From NCBI RefSeq assembly GCF_035609205.1, contig NZ_CP141184.1:3872501-3936500 (forward strand): a stretch of 64,000 nt of DNA, in the 5' to 3' direction. The translations under genes were made by a program, and so were the position numbers. This document shows positions 7,457 through 15,608 of this stretch, one piece after another. Source of the DNA: Hymenobacter sp. GOD-10R (GTDB taxonomy: Bacteria > Bacteroidota > Bacteroidia > Cytophagales > Hymenobacteraceae). The notes under the pieces were generated by a model that had not been told where the DNA came from, did not search any database, and worked only from the letters and a program-made list of their open reading frames with translations. Position 1 is the stretch's first letter. Each line of letters begins with the position of its first letter.

Positions 7457-8836
7457 GTGATACAGAACACGACCGTAGTAGAAGAAGACGGCACCGTTCC
7501 GGCTGCTACGCCCGCTCCTGCCCCGCCCCGCATGAGGCGCTTTGCTATCAATGTAGCCTCACTCTTCAGCGTCCAGATTGCCAACTTCCTGCTGCCCCTC
7601 CTGACAGTACCCTACGTGGTCCGCATCATCGGGCCCGCTAACCTAGGTCTGCTCAACTTCTCGCAGGCATACGTCACGTATTTCAGCCTGCTGATCAACT
7701 ACGGGTTCGACATGGCTGCCGTACGCTCCATTGCCGCCAACCGCGACGACAAGGAAGCCACAAGCAAGATCTTCAGCCAGGTCATGGCCGGCAAAACGCT
7801 GCTCTGGGTTCTCTCTACGATCATCTTCACGGTAGTTTCGCTATCCAACCCCGAGTTTCGGCAGCACCTATTCCTGCACGTGTGCACCTACCTAGTCTGT
7901 ATTGGTACGGTGCTTTCGCCCTTCTGGCTCTACCAAGCCATGGAAGACCTAGGTCGGGTAGCCATCTTCAACCTAGCCGTAAAGCTGATCTTCTCCTTGT
8001 CGGTGCTGCTGCTGATCCGGCACGCCGAAGACTACTTCTACCAGAACCTAGCGATCAGCGTGTCGCAGATTGCCGTCAGCGTCACGGCTTTGTACGTGGC
8101 CATGCGCCGCTTTGGCATCCGGTTTACCTGGCCCACCCGCCCAGAGCTGCTAAACCGTTTCAAAGAAGACCGCACCATCTTCTTCTCGTCGGTCATGATT
8201 ACGATTTATGCCAGCTCCAACGTGTTCTTCCTAGGTCTGCTTGCCCCAGCCTACAACGTCGGGATTTATTCGGCGGGGACGCGCTTGGAAGGCATGGCCG
8301 AGACCTTCGTGGGCTTGGCGCTTAATCAGGCATTTTTTCCCATTGTTGCCAACGCCTTTGGGCAAGGACGCGAGCAAGGCTTGCGCATGGTGCGCAACAC
8401 CTTCTTCCCCCTGTTCATTCTGATGTCGGTGGTTTGTCTTGGCTTATGGGTCGTAGCGCCGCTGTTCATCGAGTTGCTGTACGGGGCCAAATTCCTAGGC
8501 TCTATCTCGGTGTTACGCATTGTGTGCGTGCTACCACTCATTATTGGCATGAGCAACTTGCTGGGCATGCACACCATGCTCAACCTGCGCATGGACAAAG
8601 CCTTTTTCATGGTCACGGCCATTGGCTCTGTCATTGGCGTGGCACTTAACATGTTGCTGATCAAAAAATTCGCTCACCTAGGTGCTGCTTATGCGCTTGT
8701 TATCACAGAGTTGTACATCACCCTAGCCATGTACATCTACCTGCGTTACAAGGGCATTGAAGTAGTCAAGCTCTCGCATTTGCGCGAGGCTTTTTTCTTC
8801 ACCAAAACACGCATTCAAACTCTACTTCATCGATAA
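7457..8836 (+). CDS. Polysaccharide flippase, Wzx/RfbX-like
   Basis: 459 residues with GTG as first codon; an ATG at 7532 (MRRFAINVASLF) is an equally possible start and loses only a disordered Thr/Pro/Ala leader. About 12-14 hydrophobic segments follow the MOP-superfamily pattern. Typical phrases include LLPLLTVPYVVRIIGP and LLNFSQAYVTYFSLL near the N-terminus and an NVFFLGLLAPAYNVGIYSAG repeat-region helix. Known of the family: flipping of lipid-linked oligosaccharide units across the inner membrane. The next gene starts two bases after the stop, so the two are one operon. Confidence 0.88.
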   Translation: MIQNTTVVEEDGTVPAATPAPAPPRMRRFAINVASLFSVQIANFLLPLLTVPYVVRIIGPANLGLLNFSQAYVTYFSLLINYGFDMAAVRSIAANRDDKEATSKIFSQVMAGKTLLWVLSTIIFTVVSLSNPEFRQHLFLHVCTYLVCIGTVLSPFWLYQAMEDLGRVAIFNLAVKLIFSLSVLLLIRHAEDYFYQNLAISVSQIAVSVTALYVAMRRFGIRFTWPTRPELLNRFKEDRTIFFSSVMITIYASSNVFFLGLLAPAYNVGIYSAGTRLEGMAETFVGLALNQAFFPIVANAFGQGREQGLRMVRNTFFPLFILMSVVCLGLWVVAPLFIELLYGAKFLGSISVLRIVCVLPLIIGMSNLLGMHTMLNLRMDKAFFMVTAIGSVIGVALNMLLIKKFAHLGAAYALVITELYITLAMYIYLRYKGIEVVKLSHLREAFFFTKTRIQTLLHR

Positions 8837-8838
8837 TC

Positions 8839-9753
8839 ATGGAAACTGTAGCGGCCGTAGTGGTCACGTACAATCGCCTCGACGACCTCAAAAAGTGCAT
8901 TGAGACGCTGCACCAGCAAACCCACAAGATCGATGCCTTCATCGTAATCAACAATGGCAGCACCGATGGCACCGGGGAATGGCTAGCTACGCAACCGGGT
9001 CTGCACGTCATCAACCAGCCCAACCTAGGCGGCGCGGGCGGTTTTGCCACGGGTATTGATACGGGCTACAAAGGCGGCTACACCTGGCTCTGGTGCATGG
9101 ACGACGACTGCCTAGCCGCCCCCGACGCCCTGGAGAAGCTGCTGGCCTCCCCGAACCTAGGTCCGTGCATTAAGAACTCGATGTCGGTGAGCGTGAAGGA
9201 CCACGAGGAGCTAGCCTTCTTTGTGCCCCGCCCCAACAAAGAATACCGTAAAGTGTCGGACATGACCAGCGTGGATTTGGTGTATGGCGTGGCCTCCTTC
9301 TTCAACGGTACGCTTATCCACTCCGACGTGGTAAAAACCATTGGCATTCCGGATAAAAACCTGTTCATATGGGGCGATGAGGTCGAATACATGACCCGTG
9401 CGCAGAAGATGGGCTTCCCGGTCGTGACGGTGCCAAGCAGCGTGTTTTACCACCCGCCTTCCTTCGACCGCGACGGTATTCCGTGGCCGGCTGCCTGGAA
9501 GCAGTATTACGCCGTGCGCAACCAGCGCCGAGTATTGCAAAACCAACACGGTAACACCATCGGGCGGATGCTGTTTGCCACTTGGGCCACGAAGGCTACG
9601 ATCCAACAAGCACTTGCCAAACGAAAAAACCGCTTCTATAACTTTCTGCTCTTTGGCGAAGCCGCCCTGGATAGCCTCACCAACAATTTTAGAAAGCGCC
9701 CCGATACTATCTTGACGTTGAGGTTATATAAGTGGCGCAACAAATTGGCCTAG
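8839..9753 (+). CDS. GT2-family glycosyltransferase
   Basis: 304 residues. Features: GT-A N-terminus (AAVVVTYNRLDDLKKCI), nucleotide-binding INNGSTDGT, the metal-binding acidic cluster WCMDDDC, and a later WGDEVEYMTRAQKMGF segment that matches the acceptor/catalytic region of galactofuranosyl/rhamnosyl-type GT2 enzymes. It is cytoplasmic or peripheral. It is two bases downstream of the flippase and probably adds a sugar to the lipid-linked glycan that the flippase exports. Donor and acceptor are not determinable here. Confidence 0.88.
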   Translation: METVAAVVVTYNRLDDLKKCIETLHQQTHKIDAFIVINNGSTDGTGEWLATQPGLHVINQPNLGGAGGFATGIDTGYKGGYTWLWCMDDDCLAAPDALEKLLASPNLGPCIKNSMSVSVKDHEELAFFVPRPNKEYRKVSDMTSVDLVYGVASFFNGTLIHSDVVKTIGIPDKNLFIWGDEVEYMTRAQKMGFPVVTVPSSVFYHPPSFDRDGIPWPAAWKQYYAVRNQRRVLQNQHGNTIGRMLFATWATKATIQQALAKRKNRFYNFLLFGEAALDSLTNNFRKRPDTILTLRLYKWRNKLA

Positions 9754-9765
9754 CTTTCCAGCAAG

Positions 9766-9842
9766 CGTCATACAACAAGCTAGCCCAACCAGGCACTCCC
9801 AAAACTAGGAGCTGCTTGGTTGGGCTAGCTTGTTGTATGACG
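9766..9842. terminator. Bidirectional terminator, 30-bp stem
   Basis: Arms 9766-9795 and 9813-9842 pair over 30 bp with one G-U, enclosing a 17-base loop. It lies between the convergent GT2 and hydrolase genes. The stem is unusually long for an intrinsic terminator and lacks a strong U-run. Confidence 0.75.
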
Positions 9843-9894
9843 ACGCCTGCCGGTCGGACGTTTAGGGCGTCGGGTCGGCAGGCATGCTGGATGG

Positions 9895-10902
9895 TTAGCC
9901 TAAGAACGCCAGTAATGCTTGGTAAAACTTAGCTGGCGCCTCTAGGTGTGGAATGTGTCCTACTTTCTCGATAGGCACCAGCTTAGCGCCTTTGATTTGC
10001 GCCGCAGTGCGCTGACCCAGCGCGGGATACTGCCCCATCGTAGCCAGCACTTTGGGGTCTTTAATCAGCCCCTTCCCTACTACCGTGCGGTCAGCTTGGC
10101 CAATAATAAGCAAAGTCGGCGCCTTCACTCGATTAAATTCGTAGCACACCGGCTGCTGGTAAATCATCTCAAACGTTAGGGCATTAGCGAGGGCTACTTT
10201 GGGAAAGTCGGGGTGGCGGGTTTGGGCGACCAGCGGCTTCAACCATTCGTCGTGGGCGGCGGGGTAGCCATTGGGATAGTAGCTGCCGTGGTACTTCCGC
10301 ATACTTTCTTCGGTGCTTTTCAGCTCCGTCGCTTCCGCTTGGTCGACAGACTGGAAAGGTACTCCTTGACGGTAATCCTCTAGGCCAATTGGGTTTTCCA
10401 GCACCAGCTTTTCCGTGGCATCGGGGTACAATAGCGCAAAGCGGGTAGCTACCATGCCGCCCATGCTGTGCCCCACCACCACTGCCTTACGAATACCTAG
10501 GGTATCGAGCAAGCGCTTGGTGTTGCGCGCCAGCTGGTGAAACGAGTAATAGATAGCAGGCTTATCAGATTTACCGAAGCCAATTTGGTCGGGCACTACT
10601 ACGCGGAAACCAGCTTTGGTCAGCGTCTGAATGGTGCCGCGCCAGTACGCTCCAAAGAAGTTCTTGCCGTGCAGCAGCATTACCGTGCGGCCGTTGGCTT
10701 TGCCACTCGCGGGCACGTCCATGTAGGCCATGCGCACCGTTTGGTGCTCCAGCTTCAGCGGCAAATAGGCAATAGGATATGGGTACTGATAACCGTTGAG
10801 CGTGGCATCAAGCGTGGTCGGTACTTGCGTAGTTTGGGCAAAGCCAACGAAGACATATCCCAAGAAGAGGCTCAGGAGCAAAACAAAACGAGAGGTATTC
10901 AT
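9895..10902 (-). CDS. Exported alpha/beta hydrolase
   Basis: 335 residues. Signal peptide MNTSRFVLLLSLFLGYVFVGFA, cleavage near AQTT. The fold signatures are in order: oxyanion-hole MLLHGKNF, the DQIGFGKSDKP strand/turn, nucleophile elbow VVGHSMGGM, LIIGQADRTV with the acid residue, and the catalytic His in EKVGHIPHLEAP. Known of the family: esterase, lipase, epoxide hydrolase or C-C hydrolase activities; the substrate is unknown. Periplasmic. Monocistronic, convergent with the glycan operon. Confidence 0.88.
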   Translation of the reverse strand: MNTSRFVLLLSLFLGYVFVGFAQTTQVPTTLDATLNGYQYPYPIAYLPLKLEHQTVRMAYMDVPASGKANGRTVMLLHGKNFFGAYWRGTIQTLTKAGFRVVVPDQIGFGKSDKPAIYYSFHQLARNTKRLLDTLGIRKAVVVGHSMGGMVATRFALLYPDATEKLVLENPIGLEDYRQGVPFQSVDQAEATELKSTEESMRKYHGSYYPNGYPAAHDEWLKPLVAQTRHPDFPKVALANALTFEMIYQQPVCYEFNRVKAPTLLIIGQADRTVVGKGLIKDPKVLATMGQYPALGQRTAAQIKGAKLVPIEKVGHIPHLEAPAKFYQALLAFLG

Positions 10903-10998
10903 GCGGATTACAAAAGTGATTATCCGCTGATACGCACATCCTCCCCGAAAGTAAACACAGGCCCCCTTCGCAGCACCTAGCTTTCCCGACGGTCTAGC

Positions 10999-11565
10999 TT
11001 ACTTTTTCTGTGTCTGGAGCATAAGCCGCAGTTCGATTGCGCGCGTATCCTCATCCGACCATACTACTGACTTGACGTCATCTAGCCGGAACACCGACGT
11101 CCCATCCGGCTCCCCGTATTCATTGTAGCAATCGGCGATAAACTCATCCTCCGTAAGCCGCACAACGATGGCGTAGTAGTTCATCCCTGAGTACGTATGA
11201 AAGTAGAGTACGTGCCGCAGCTGTTTCGATTTCGCTAGAATCTCCGGAATCGTCAGGTACACTTCCTCCGTATTATCGAGGCCTTTTATGCGCCCATAAA
11301 TCTTGTCGAGGTTGTTCTCTTTCAGCTCAACATTACGAATGTATCGATCATCGTAGTCTGCCTGGAATATTTCACTTTTCCGGATAGCTCGCAAGCCATG
11401 TAGTAACCCGTTCGGGTTCACCATTTTCAGCATCACCGTTTCGTCGTTATGGTCTACAACGTAGCCTAGGGCAAAGCGGCTCGGCTCGCTAGGATTTGTG
11501 CGCAGCGTAACGATGCGTCTTTCTACACGTGCATTTTCTAACAACTCCGTAATCAGATTTCCCAT
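10999..11565 (-). CDS. Hypothetical protein with duplicated Sm/PRC-barrel-like halves
   Basis: 188 residues, not recognised. Two halves resemble each other: residues ~32-80 (LGYVVDHNDETVMLKMVN ... IRKSEIF ... RYIRNVEL) and ~130-180 (YAIVVRLTEDEFIADCYN ... FRLDDVKSVVW ... TRAIEL). Each reads as a small beta-barrel with an A/GxVV - D/EDExxxL/A pattern, as in Sm-like or PRC-barrel folds. No signal peptide; predicted cytoplasmic. A pair of AGTACAA-type palindromes lies upstream. The function is unknown; the fold assignment is inference from the pattern. Confidence 0.75.
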   Translation of the reverse strand: MGNLITELLENARVERRIVTLRTNPSEPSRFALGYVVDHNDETVMLKMVNPNGLLHGLRAIRKSEIFQADYDDRYIRNVELKENNLDKIYGRIKGLDNTEEVYLTIPEILAKSKQLRHVLYFHTYSGMNYYAIVVRLTEDEFIADCYNEYGEPDGTSVFRLDDVKSVVWSDEDTRAIELRLMLQTQKK

Positions 11566-11630
11566 TTAGTATAGAGTGAGTAGGATTAAATAAATATGTA
11601 AGCGGAAGGGTGGCAGCTCCTTTGGTTTCA

Positions 11631-11677
11631 AGTACAAATTATACTTATTCGCACCATCCACAAGTACAATTTGTACT
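11631..11677. promoter_or_regulatory. Paired palindromes, candidate operator
   Basis: AGTACAAATTATACT (11631-11645) and the perfect palindrome AGTACAATTTGTACT (11663-11677) are spaced 32 bp start to start, about three helical turns. They lie 65-112 bases upstream of the minus-strand gene starting at 11565. The arrangement is typical of a dimeric repressor site. The regulator is unknown; the LacI gene next door is one candidate. Confidence 0.35.
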
Positions 11678-11700
11678 ACTTGGGCGAGTAGGCAGCCTAC

Positions 11701-11790
11701 ACGCAAGAAGCCCATACGACTATGCAATTGTACTGCCATTCTCGTGTGAGCTGGGCAGCACTGTTGCATAGCCGTATGGGCTTCTTGCGT
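11701..11790 (-). terminator. Long hairpin downstream of LacI gene
   Basis: Arms 11701-11726 and 11765-11790 pair over 26 bp with one G-U. The 38-base loop contains a second CTGCC/GGCAG pairing. It lies 33 bases past the stop of the minus-strand LacI gene. It could serve as its terminator, although no strong U-run follows. Confidence 0.55.
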
Positions 11791-11822
11791 ATAAGCTTAC
11801 GTCAGAGCTCGACGGAGCCGAC

Positions 11823-12857
11823 TTATTTCTTCTTTTCCTCTAGCTGCAACGACGAATCACGAATCAGCAGCTTGGGTTTCAACACAATACGCTGAGCCGG
11901 GAAGTTTTCGGTGCGCTTGCGCATTTGCAGAAACAACTGCACGGCCGATTCGCCCATTTGCTCGCCACGCTGATCGACGGAGGTGAGGCTAGGCTGGGTG
12001 AGCGTAGTGAAAGGCTCGTTACTGAAGCCAGCCACGGCAATATCCTCGGGCACCCGGATGTTGTGCTCATGCAACACGCGCATAGCGCCAGCCGCCGGGA
12101 AGTCGTAGGAGGAGAAAATAGCATCAGGACGCTGCTCCAGCTTCAACATCTCTTTCATGCCTGCTTCGCCTGAAGCGTGGCTGGAATTAGGCAGCCAAAA
12201 CACTATTTCCTCATCGATGGGCAGCCCGTGGGCCCGTAGAGCATCTAGGTAACCTAGGTGCCGGTTGCGAGTCGTGTTCATGTGCTGCGGGCCAGCGAAG
12301 TGCGCAATGCGCGTGCAGCCCTGCTCGATGAGGTGCTTCACGGCTTGGTAAGCGCCTTGATAATCATCCAAGATGACCGCATTTACGTGCGCGAGTTCCG
12401 GCATCCGGTCGAAGAACACCAGCGGGATGCCCTGCTGCTGCACCTTCTCGAAGTGCTCGAACTCGTGCGTAGTGCGCGACATCGACACCAGAATACCTTC
12501 TACCTGCGCGTTGAGCAAGGCTTCGATGTTCTTTTTCTCGCGGCGCACGTCCTCGTTTGATTGGCACATCATCACGTTGAAGCCAGCTTTACTAGCCACC
12601 GCTTCAATACCATCCATCACGGACGGAAAAAAGTAGCCGTTGATGTGCGGCACAATCAGGCCGAGCATGTTGCTACGCCCCTTGCGCAGGGCCGCCGCCA
12701 AATGGTTGGGCTGATAGTTAAGCTCTTTCGCTAGCTCCCAAACGCGTGCTTTGGTTGCCTCGCTAATGTCATCATGCCCATTAAGCGCCCGCGAAATAGT
12801 TGATACCGAGAGGCCTAACTGTTTTGCTATGTCGGTTATTGACGCCTTTTTTGCCAC
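11823..12857 (-). CDS. LacI-family transcriptional regulator
   Basis: 344 residues from a GTG start. The N-terminal HTH and hinge helix are canonical (ITDIAKQLGLSVSTISRALN, then YQPNHLAAALRKGRS), followed by a periplasmic-binding-protein-like sensor domain (GLIVPHINGYFFP to the C-terminus). Known of the family: sugar-responsive repression or CcpA-like global control. No sugar-utilisation operon is adjacent, so the target is unknown. It is transcribed alone and followed by a long hairpin. Confidence 0.93.
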   Translation of the reverse strand: MAKKASITDIAKQLGLSVSTISRALNGHDDISEATKARVWELAKELNYQPNHLAAALRKGRSNMLGLIVPHINGYFFPSVMDGIEAVASKAGFNVMMCQSNEDVRREKKNIEALLNAQVEGILVSMSRTTHEFEHFEKVQQQGIPLVFFDRMPELAHVNAVILDDYQGAYQAVKHLIEQGCTRIAHFAGPQHMNTTRNRHLGYLDALRAHGLPIDEEIVFWLPNSSHASGEAGMKEMLKLEQRPDAIFSSYDFPAAGAMRVLHEHNIRVPEDIAVAGFSNEPFTTLTQPSLTSVDQRGEQMGESAVQLFLQMRKRTENFPAQRIVLKPKLLIRDSSLQLEEKKK

Positions 12858-12946
12858 AAACTTGTTCTTTAAATCGTTGCTAGGGAGAGGCCGCCCAATT
12901 CTGCACTCATGTGGTAGAAGGTCGGCATGCAGCGCAAGTTATAATT

Positions 12947-13405
12947 TCATTTCTCTAACCTCAATAATACTTCTTTCGCTTGAGCTACATGATCGGTTGC
13001 CCGGCTCATCGAATTGAAAATATATTGGATTACGCCGGCTTTGTCAATGACGAAAGTTACCCGGCCGGGCAGTAGCCCAAGCAGCGCGCGTGGCACCTCA
13101 TACAACTTACGCACTTGCCCACCCGCATCGGCGAGCAGCGGGAAAGGCAACCGGTGCTTCTGCGTAAACTTTTGGTGTGCCGCTTCGCTGTCGGAGCTAA
13201 CCCCTACCACCTCGGCACCTAGGTCTTGGAACTCCTCGTACTGGTCGCGAAAGGAACAGGCTTCAGCAGTACAACCAGGCGTGTCGTCTTTGGGATAAAA
13301 GTAGAGCACAATGCTGCGCTTGCCGCGTTGTTCGCTCAGCTGAAAAGTATCGCCAGTGGTAGTTTTCAATGAAAACTCGGGGGCTTGATCGCCGATTTGG
13401 AGCAT
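12947..13405 (-). CDS. bcp: Thiol peroxidase of BCP/PrxQ type
   Basis: 152 residues from the ATG at 13405 (MLQIGDQAPEFSL); the upstream in-frame ATG at 13456 adds a segment absent from the family. The peroxidatic Cys lies in DTPGCTAEAC, with a second Cys five residues on, the arrangement of atypical 2-Cys BCP enzymes that form an intramolecular disulfide. Known role: reduction of H2O2 and alkyl or lipid hydroperoxides with electrons from thioredoxin, in the cytoplasm. It lies 89 bases after (on the minus strand, downstream of) an unknown 91-residue gene region and ahead of the LacI gene. Confidence 0.92.
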   Translation of the reverse strand: MLQIGDQAPEFSLKTTTGDTFQLSEQRGKRSIVLYFYPKDDTPGCTAEACSFRDQYEEFQDLGAEVVGVSSDSEAAHQKFTQKHRLPFPLLADAGGQVRKLYEVPRALLGLLPGRVTFVIDKAGVIQYIFNSMSRATDHVAQAKEVLLRLEK

Positions 13406-13597
13406 GAGAAAAGGGGGGTGATGAATAAGGCTAAGGCAACTCGAAACAGGTGGCAACTCAGCACGCCCAAAACTAATAAGCTGCGCTATTGTTCATGATG
13501 CGCTTCTACGGTCGCACGCGTCGCGGCCTAGAGAGCCTAGAACGCAGTAGTGCTTCTTTTCGTGCAACGCTCGGCATCTACGTTCTCACTCTAGGGT

Positions 13598-13873
13598 TCA
13601 GGGCCGGGTTATAACGGCTCGCCCGACACGCTGAAACTGCTGAAACGAAAGGGTTTGCACGGTGTTCTCGCCGCTAGGCTGTGGCAAGTAGCCCTTCACT
13701 CCTATTGAGGATACTTCAGTTACAATGAGCAGGCAAGCATACCACGGGTGTCCTTCCTCCGTGATTTGCACGATATCCTGTTCCTCGGCCCGCCCTTGGC
13801 TGGCAGCTTGCACGACAGTTTCTTTGCTGGTAGCCAGCTCATCTAGGAAAACTTCGAGACCTTCACCCGACAT
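13598..13873 (-). CDS. Small hypothetical protein
   Basis: 91 residues, ATG start. Acidic N-terminal half (EGLEVFLDELATSKETV) followed by a segment with HPWYACLLIVTEVSSIGVKGYLP that looks like two beta strands. No signal peptide, membrane helix or known motif. The regular amino-acid composition and a clean start support a real gene. The function is unknown. The flanking gap 13406-13597 contains no other supported feature. Confidence 0.55.
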   Translation of the reverse strand: MSGEGLEVFLDELATSKETVVQAASQGRAEEQDIVQITEEGHPWYACLLIVTEVSSIGVKGYLPQPSGENTVQTLSFQQFQRVGRAVITRP

Positions 13874-14015
13874 AACAAACAGAAAGTAAGTTGAACAAAG
13901 TACTTGTACGCCAAGCCAACGATTGCTAGCTAGGTTCTGTGCCTGTACGTAATCCGTTCACGCTACGGCTAGCTCGTGAGCCAGGTGAGGCCTTGTCTTG
14001 TGCCTAGTAGTTACG

Positions 14016-14900
14016 CTAATACGCCGCGCGCTGTACTTCCTTCAAGGTCATCCGGCGACCATCCCAAGTGTTCTGGCGCAGCATCACATTTGGGTACTTC
14101 TTGGCAAACCAATACACGTTCTCCTTCTTGTCGGCTAGCGCCACGACTACGCGCCAGGCCGGCTCCGGCGTATCAGCAACCAAGCCGTCGGCGACCCGAA
14201 TCTGGGCGGTGTAGTACACCGGTGCGTGGCATGAATCGAGCGGTTGGGCAGCGCATATAGTGGCGCCAAAGGCTGGTTTACGCCCAAAACGCAACGTGCG
14301 CAAGGTATAAGGTAGCGCCTCTTCAAACAGTATATCGTGCCGCATCTGCCGCTGACCAACGCCCGGCTGGTTCTGGGAGGAATTATAGGCCTCTACGTAC
14401 TGCAATCCATCATCGGTGATGGCTTTGAATGTGGCGCCCTCTCCATCCTGGGCTGAGGTTGTGAGTTTGTACAGCGGAACCGGCTGGTCGCGGCGAAAGA
14501 ACAACGAGGTGAGACAGTGCCGCGGCAAAGAAGCGGTTGGTAGCGAATAAAGTTGATTCACTTTGATTACCGGAAACAAGTCTTTCCGTTTGTGGTCGGT
14601 GCTCTTAACGTTGTACTCCATGCTGAACTCTTCCTTCACGGTCAGGATGGTGCAGTCAAACTGTTGGGGCTTATTCCCAACAGTTTGTTCGACCGCATAG
14701 GTAGCTACTTCCGTTAGGCTATCCTCCCAGAATTTATCCATGGCCCACTGCGCGTTGAAATGCGGCACGAGCTCATGCAATGCTGTGGCACGCGTTACGG
14801 CATTTTCCGTGTGTTCCGGCTCTTGTTTTTCCGTTGAGCAAGCTCCACTACCCAGCAACACTACAAGAAAAAAACAGTACCGGCGCGTGGCAAAACCCAT
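14016..14900 (-). CDS. Putative lipoprotein
   Basis: 294 residues. A lipoprotein signal peptide with lipobox LGSGAC (Cys ~21) is followed by a Glu-rich linker. The mature domain starts AQWAMDKFWEDSLTEVATYAVEQ, continues with ILTVKEEFS and ends in the C-terminal WFAKKYPNVMLRQNTWDG. From memory this pattern matches a Bacteroidota lipoprotein family that databases sometimes mislabel as septum formation inhibitor Maf; no Maf pyrophosphatase motif is present. Inner face of the outer membrane or periplasm is predicted. The function is unknown. The next gene upstream on this strand begins the arsenosugar group. Confidence 0.75.
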   Translation of the reverse strand: MGFATRRYCFFLVVLLGSGACSTEKQEPEHTENAVTRATALHELVPHFNAQWAMDKFWEDSLTEVATYAVEQTVGNKPQQFDCTILTVKEEFSMEYNVKSTDHKRKDLFPVIKVNQLYSLPTASLPRHCLTSLFFRRDQPVPLYKLTTSAQDGEGATFKAITDDGLQYVEAYNSSQNQPGVGQRQMRHDILFEEALPYTLRTLRFGRKPAFGATICAAQPLDSCHAPVYYTAQIRVADGLVADTPEPAWRVVVALADKKENVYWFAKKYPNVMLRQNTWDGRRMTLKEVQRAAY

Positions 14901-14958
14901 GAGAACAATTGGAAGTTAGCTCTTCCATACGCGGAAACGCCACGCACGTTTGCCCCAA

Positions 14959-15558
14959 CTACTGCTCAGTTGCGCGCCACGCAGCTAAGTCCTCGGCCGT
15001 GTCAATGTCGCGCAGCACGGGTAGCAGCGCCACGCGCAACCCTAGGTGCGCCGCGTCGGCCAACGTGGTAGCTAGCACATCGGCTGTGCTCCATGCCTTA
15101 TTCTGAAACAGCTCGCTATGCAATTGCTTCATCCCTAGCAAGTAATACCCCCCATCGGCGGCCGGCCCGAGCACAAGGTCGTGCGTCGATAAAGCTTGGA
15201 AAGCATCCGTCAAATGTCCCTTTGTCAGCGCCGGACAGTCGGTGCCAATAATAACCGCCGAAGTTGCGCCCTGGTGGAAGGCTGCTGCAAAAGCTACCTG
15301 CATTTTCTGACCTAGGTCGCCGCCGGGCTGCACTTCTTGCTTGAAGCCATGCCACACGTCAGCCACATCTGGTGAAGAAGCGGGCTCGGCAAACCACACC
15401 GTTTTAGCCACGTCAGCTAGCCCGTTGGCGGCCTGTTGGGTATGCTGCACCAGCGCTTGGTATACCTCTAAAGCTGCTTCCGGCCCAATGGTGGCCGCCA
15501 AGCGAGTCTTCACCCGGCCTAGCTCCGGGTGACGCGCAAAAACAAGTAAATGGTGCAA
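14959..15558 (-). CDS. Glycosyltransferase of TIGR04282 (DUF2064), arsenosugar biosynthesis
   Basis: 199 residues. The start is a TTG (TTG CAC CAT TTA); no in-frame ATG lies near, and homologues begin at this point. Signatures: VFARHPELGRVKTRLA at the N-terminus, VIIGTDCPALT in the middle (GT-A-like, acidic DC-P), and GPAADGGYYLLGM. Known of the family: putative nucleotide-sugar or sugar transferase found with ArsS in arsenosugar clusters. It lies 50 bases after arsS on the same strand, so it is probably the third gene of the operon. Confidence 0.88.
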   Translation of the reverse strand: MHHLLVFARHPELGRVKTRLAATIGPEAALEVYQALVQHTQQAANGLADVAKTVWFAEPASSPDVADVWHGFKQEVQPGGDLGQKMQVAFAAAFHQGATSAVIIGTDCPALTKGHLTDAFQALSTHDLVLGPAADGGYYLLGMKQLHSELFQNKAWSTADVLATTLADAAHLGLRVALLPVLRDIDTAEDLAAWRATEQ

Positions 15559-15608
15559 AAGAGTAAAAGTTAATGAGCCACGGGGCAGCTAAGTTGCTTC
15601 GCTCCTTA

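Noticed and set aside
11566..11769. 67-residue minus-strand ORF upstream of the duplicated-barrel gene
   Set aside because: It spans the long hairpin and the palindromes and has no protein-like pattern.
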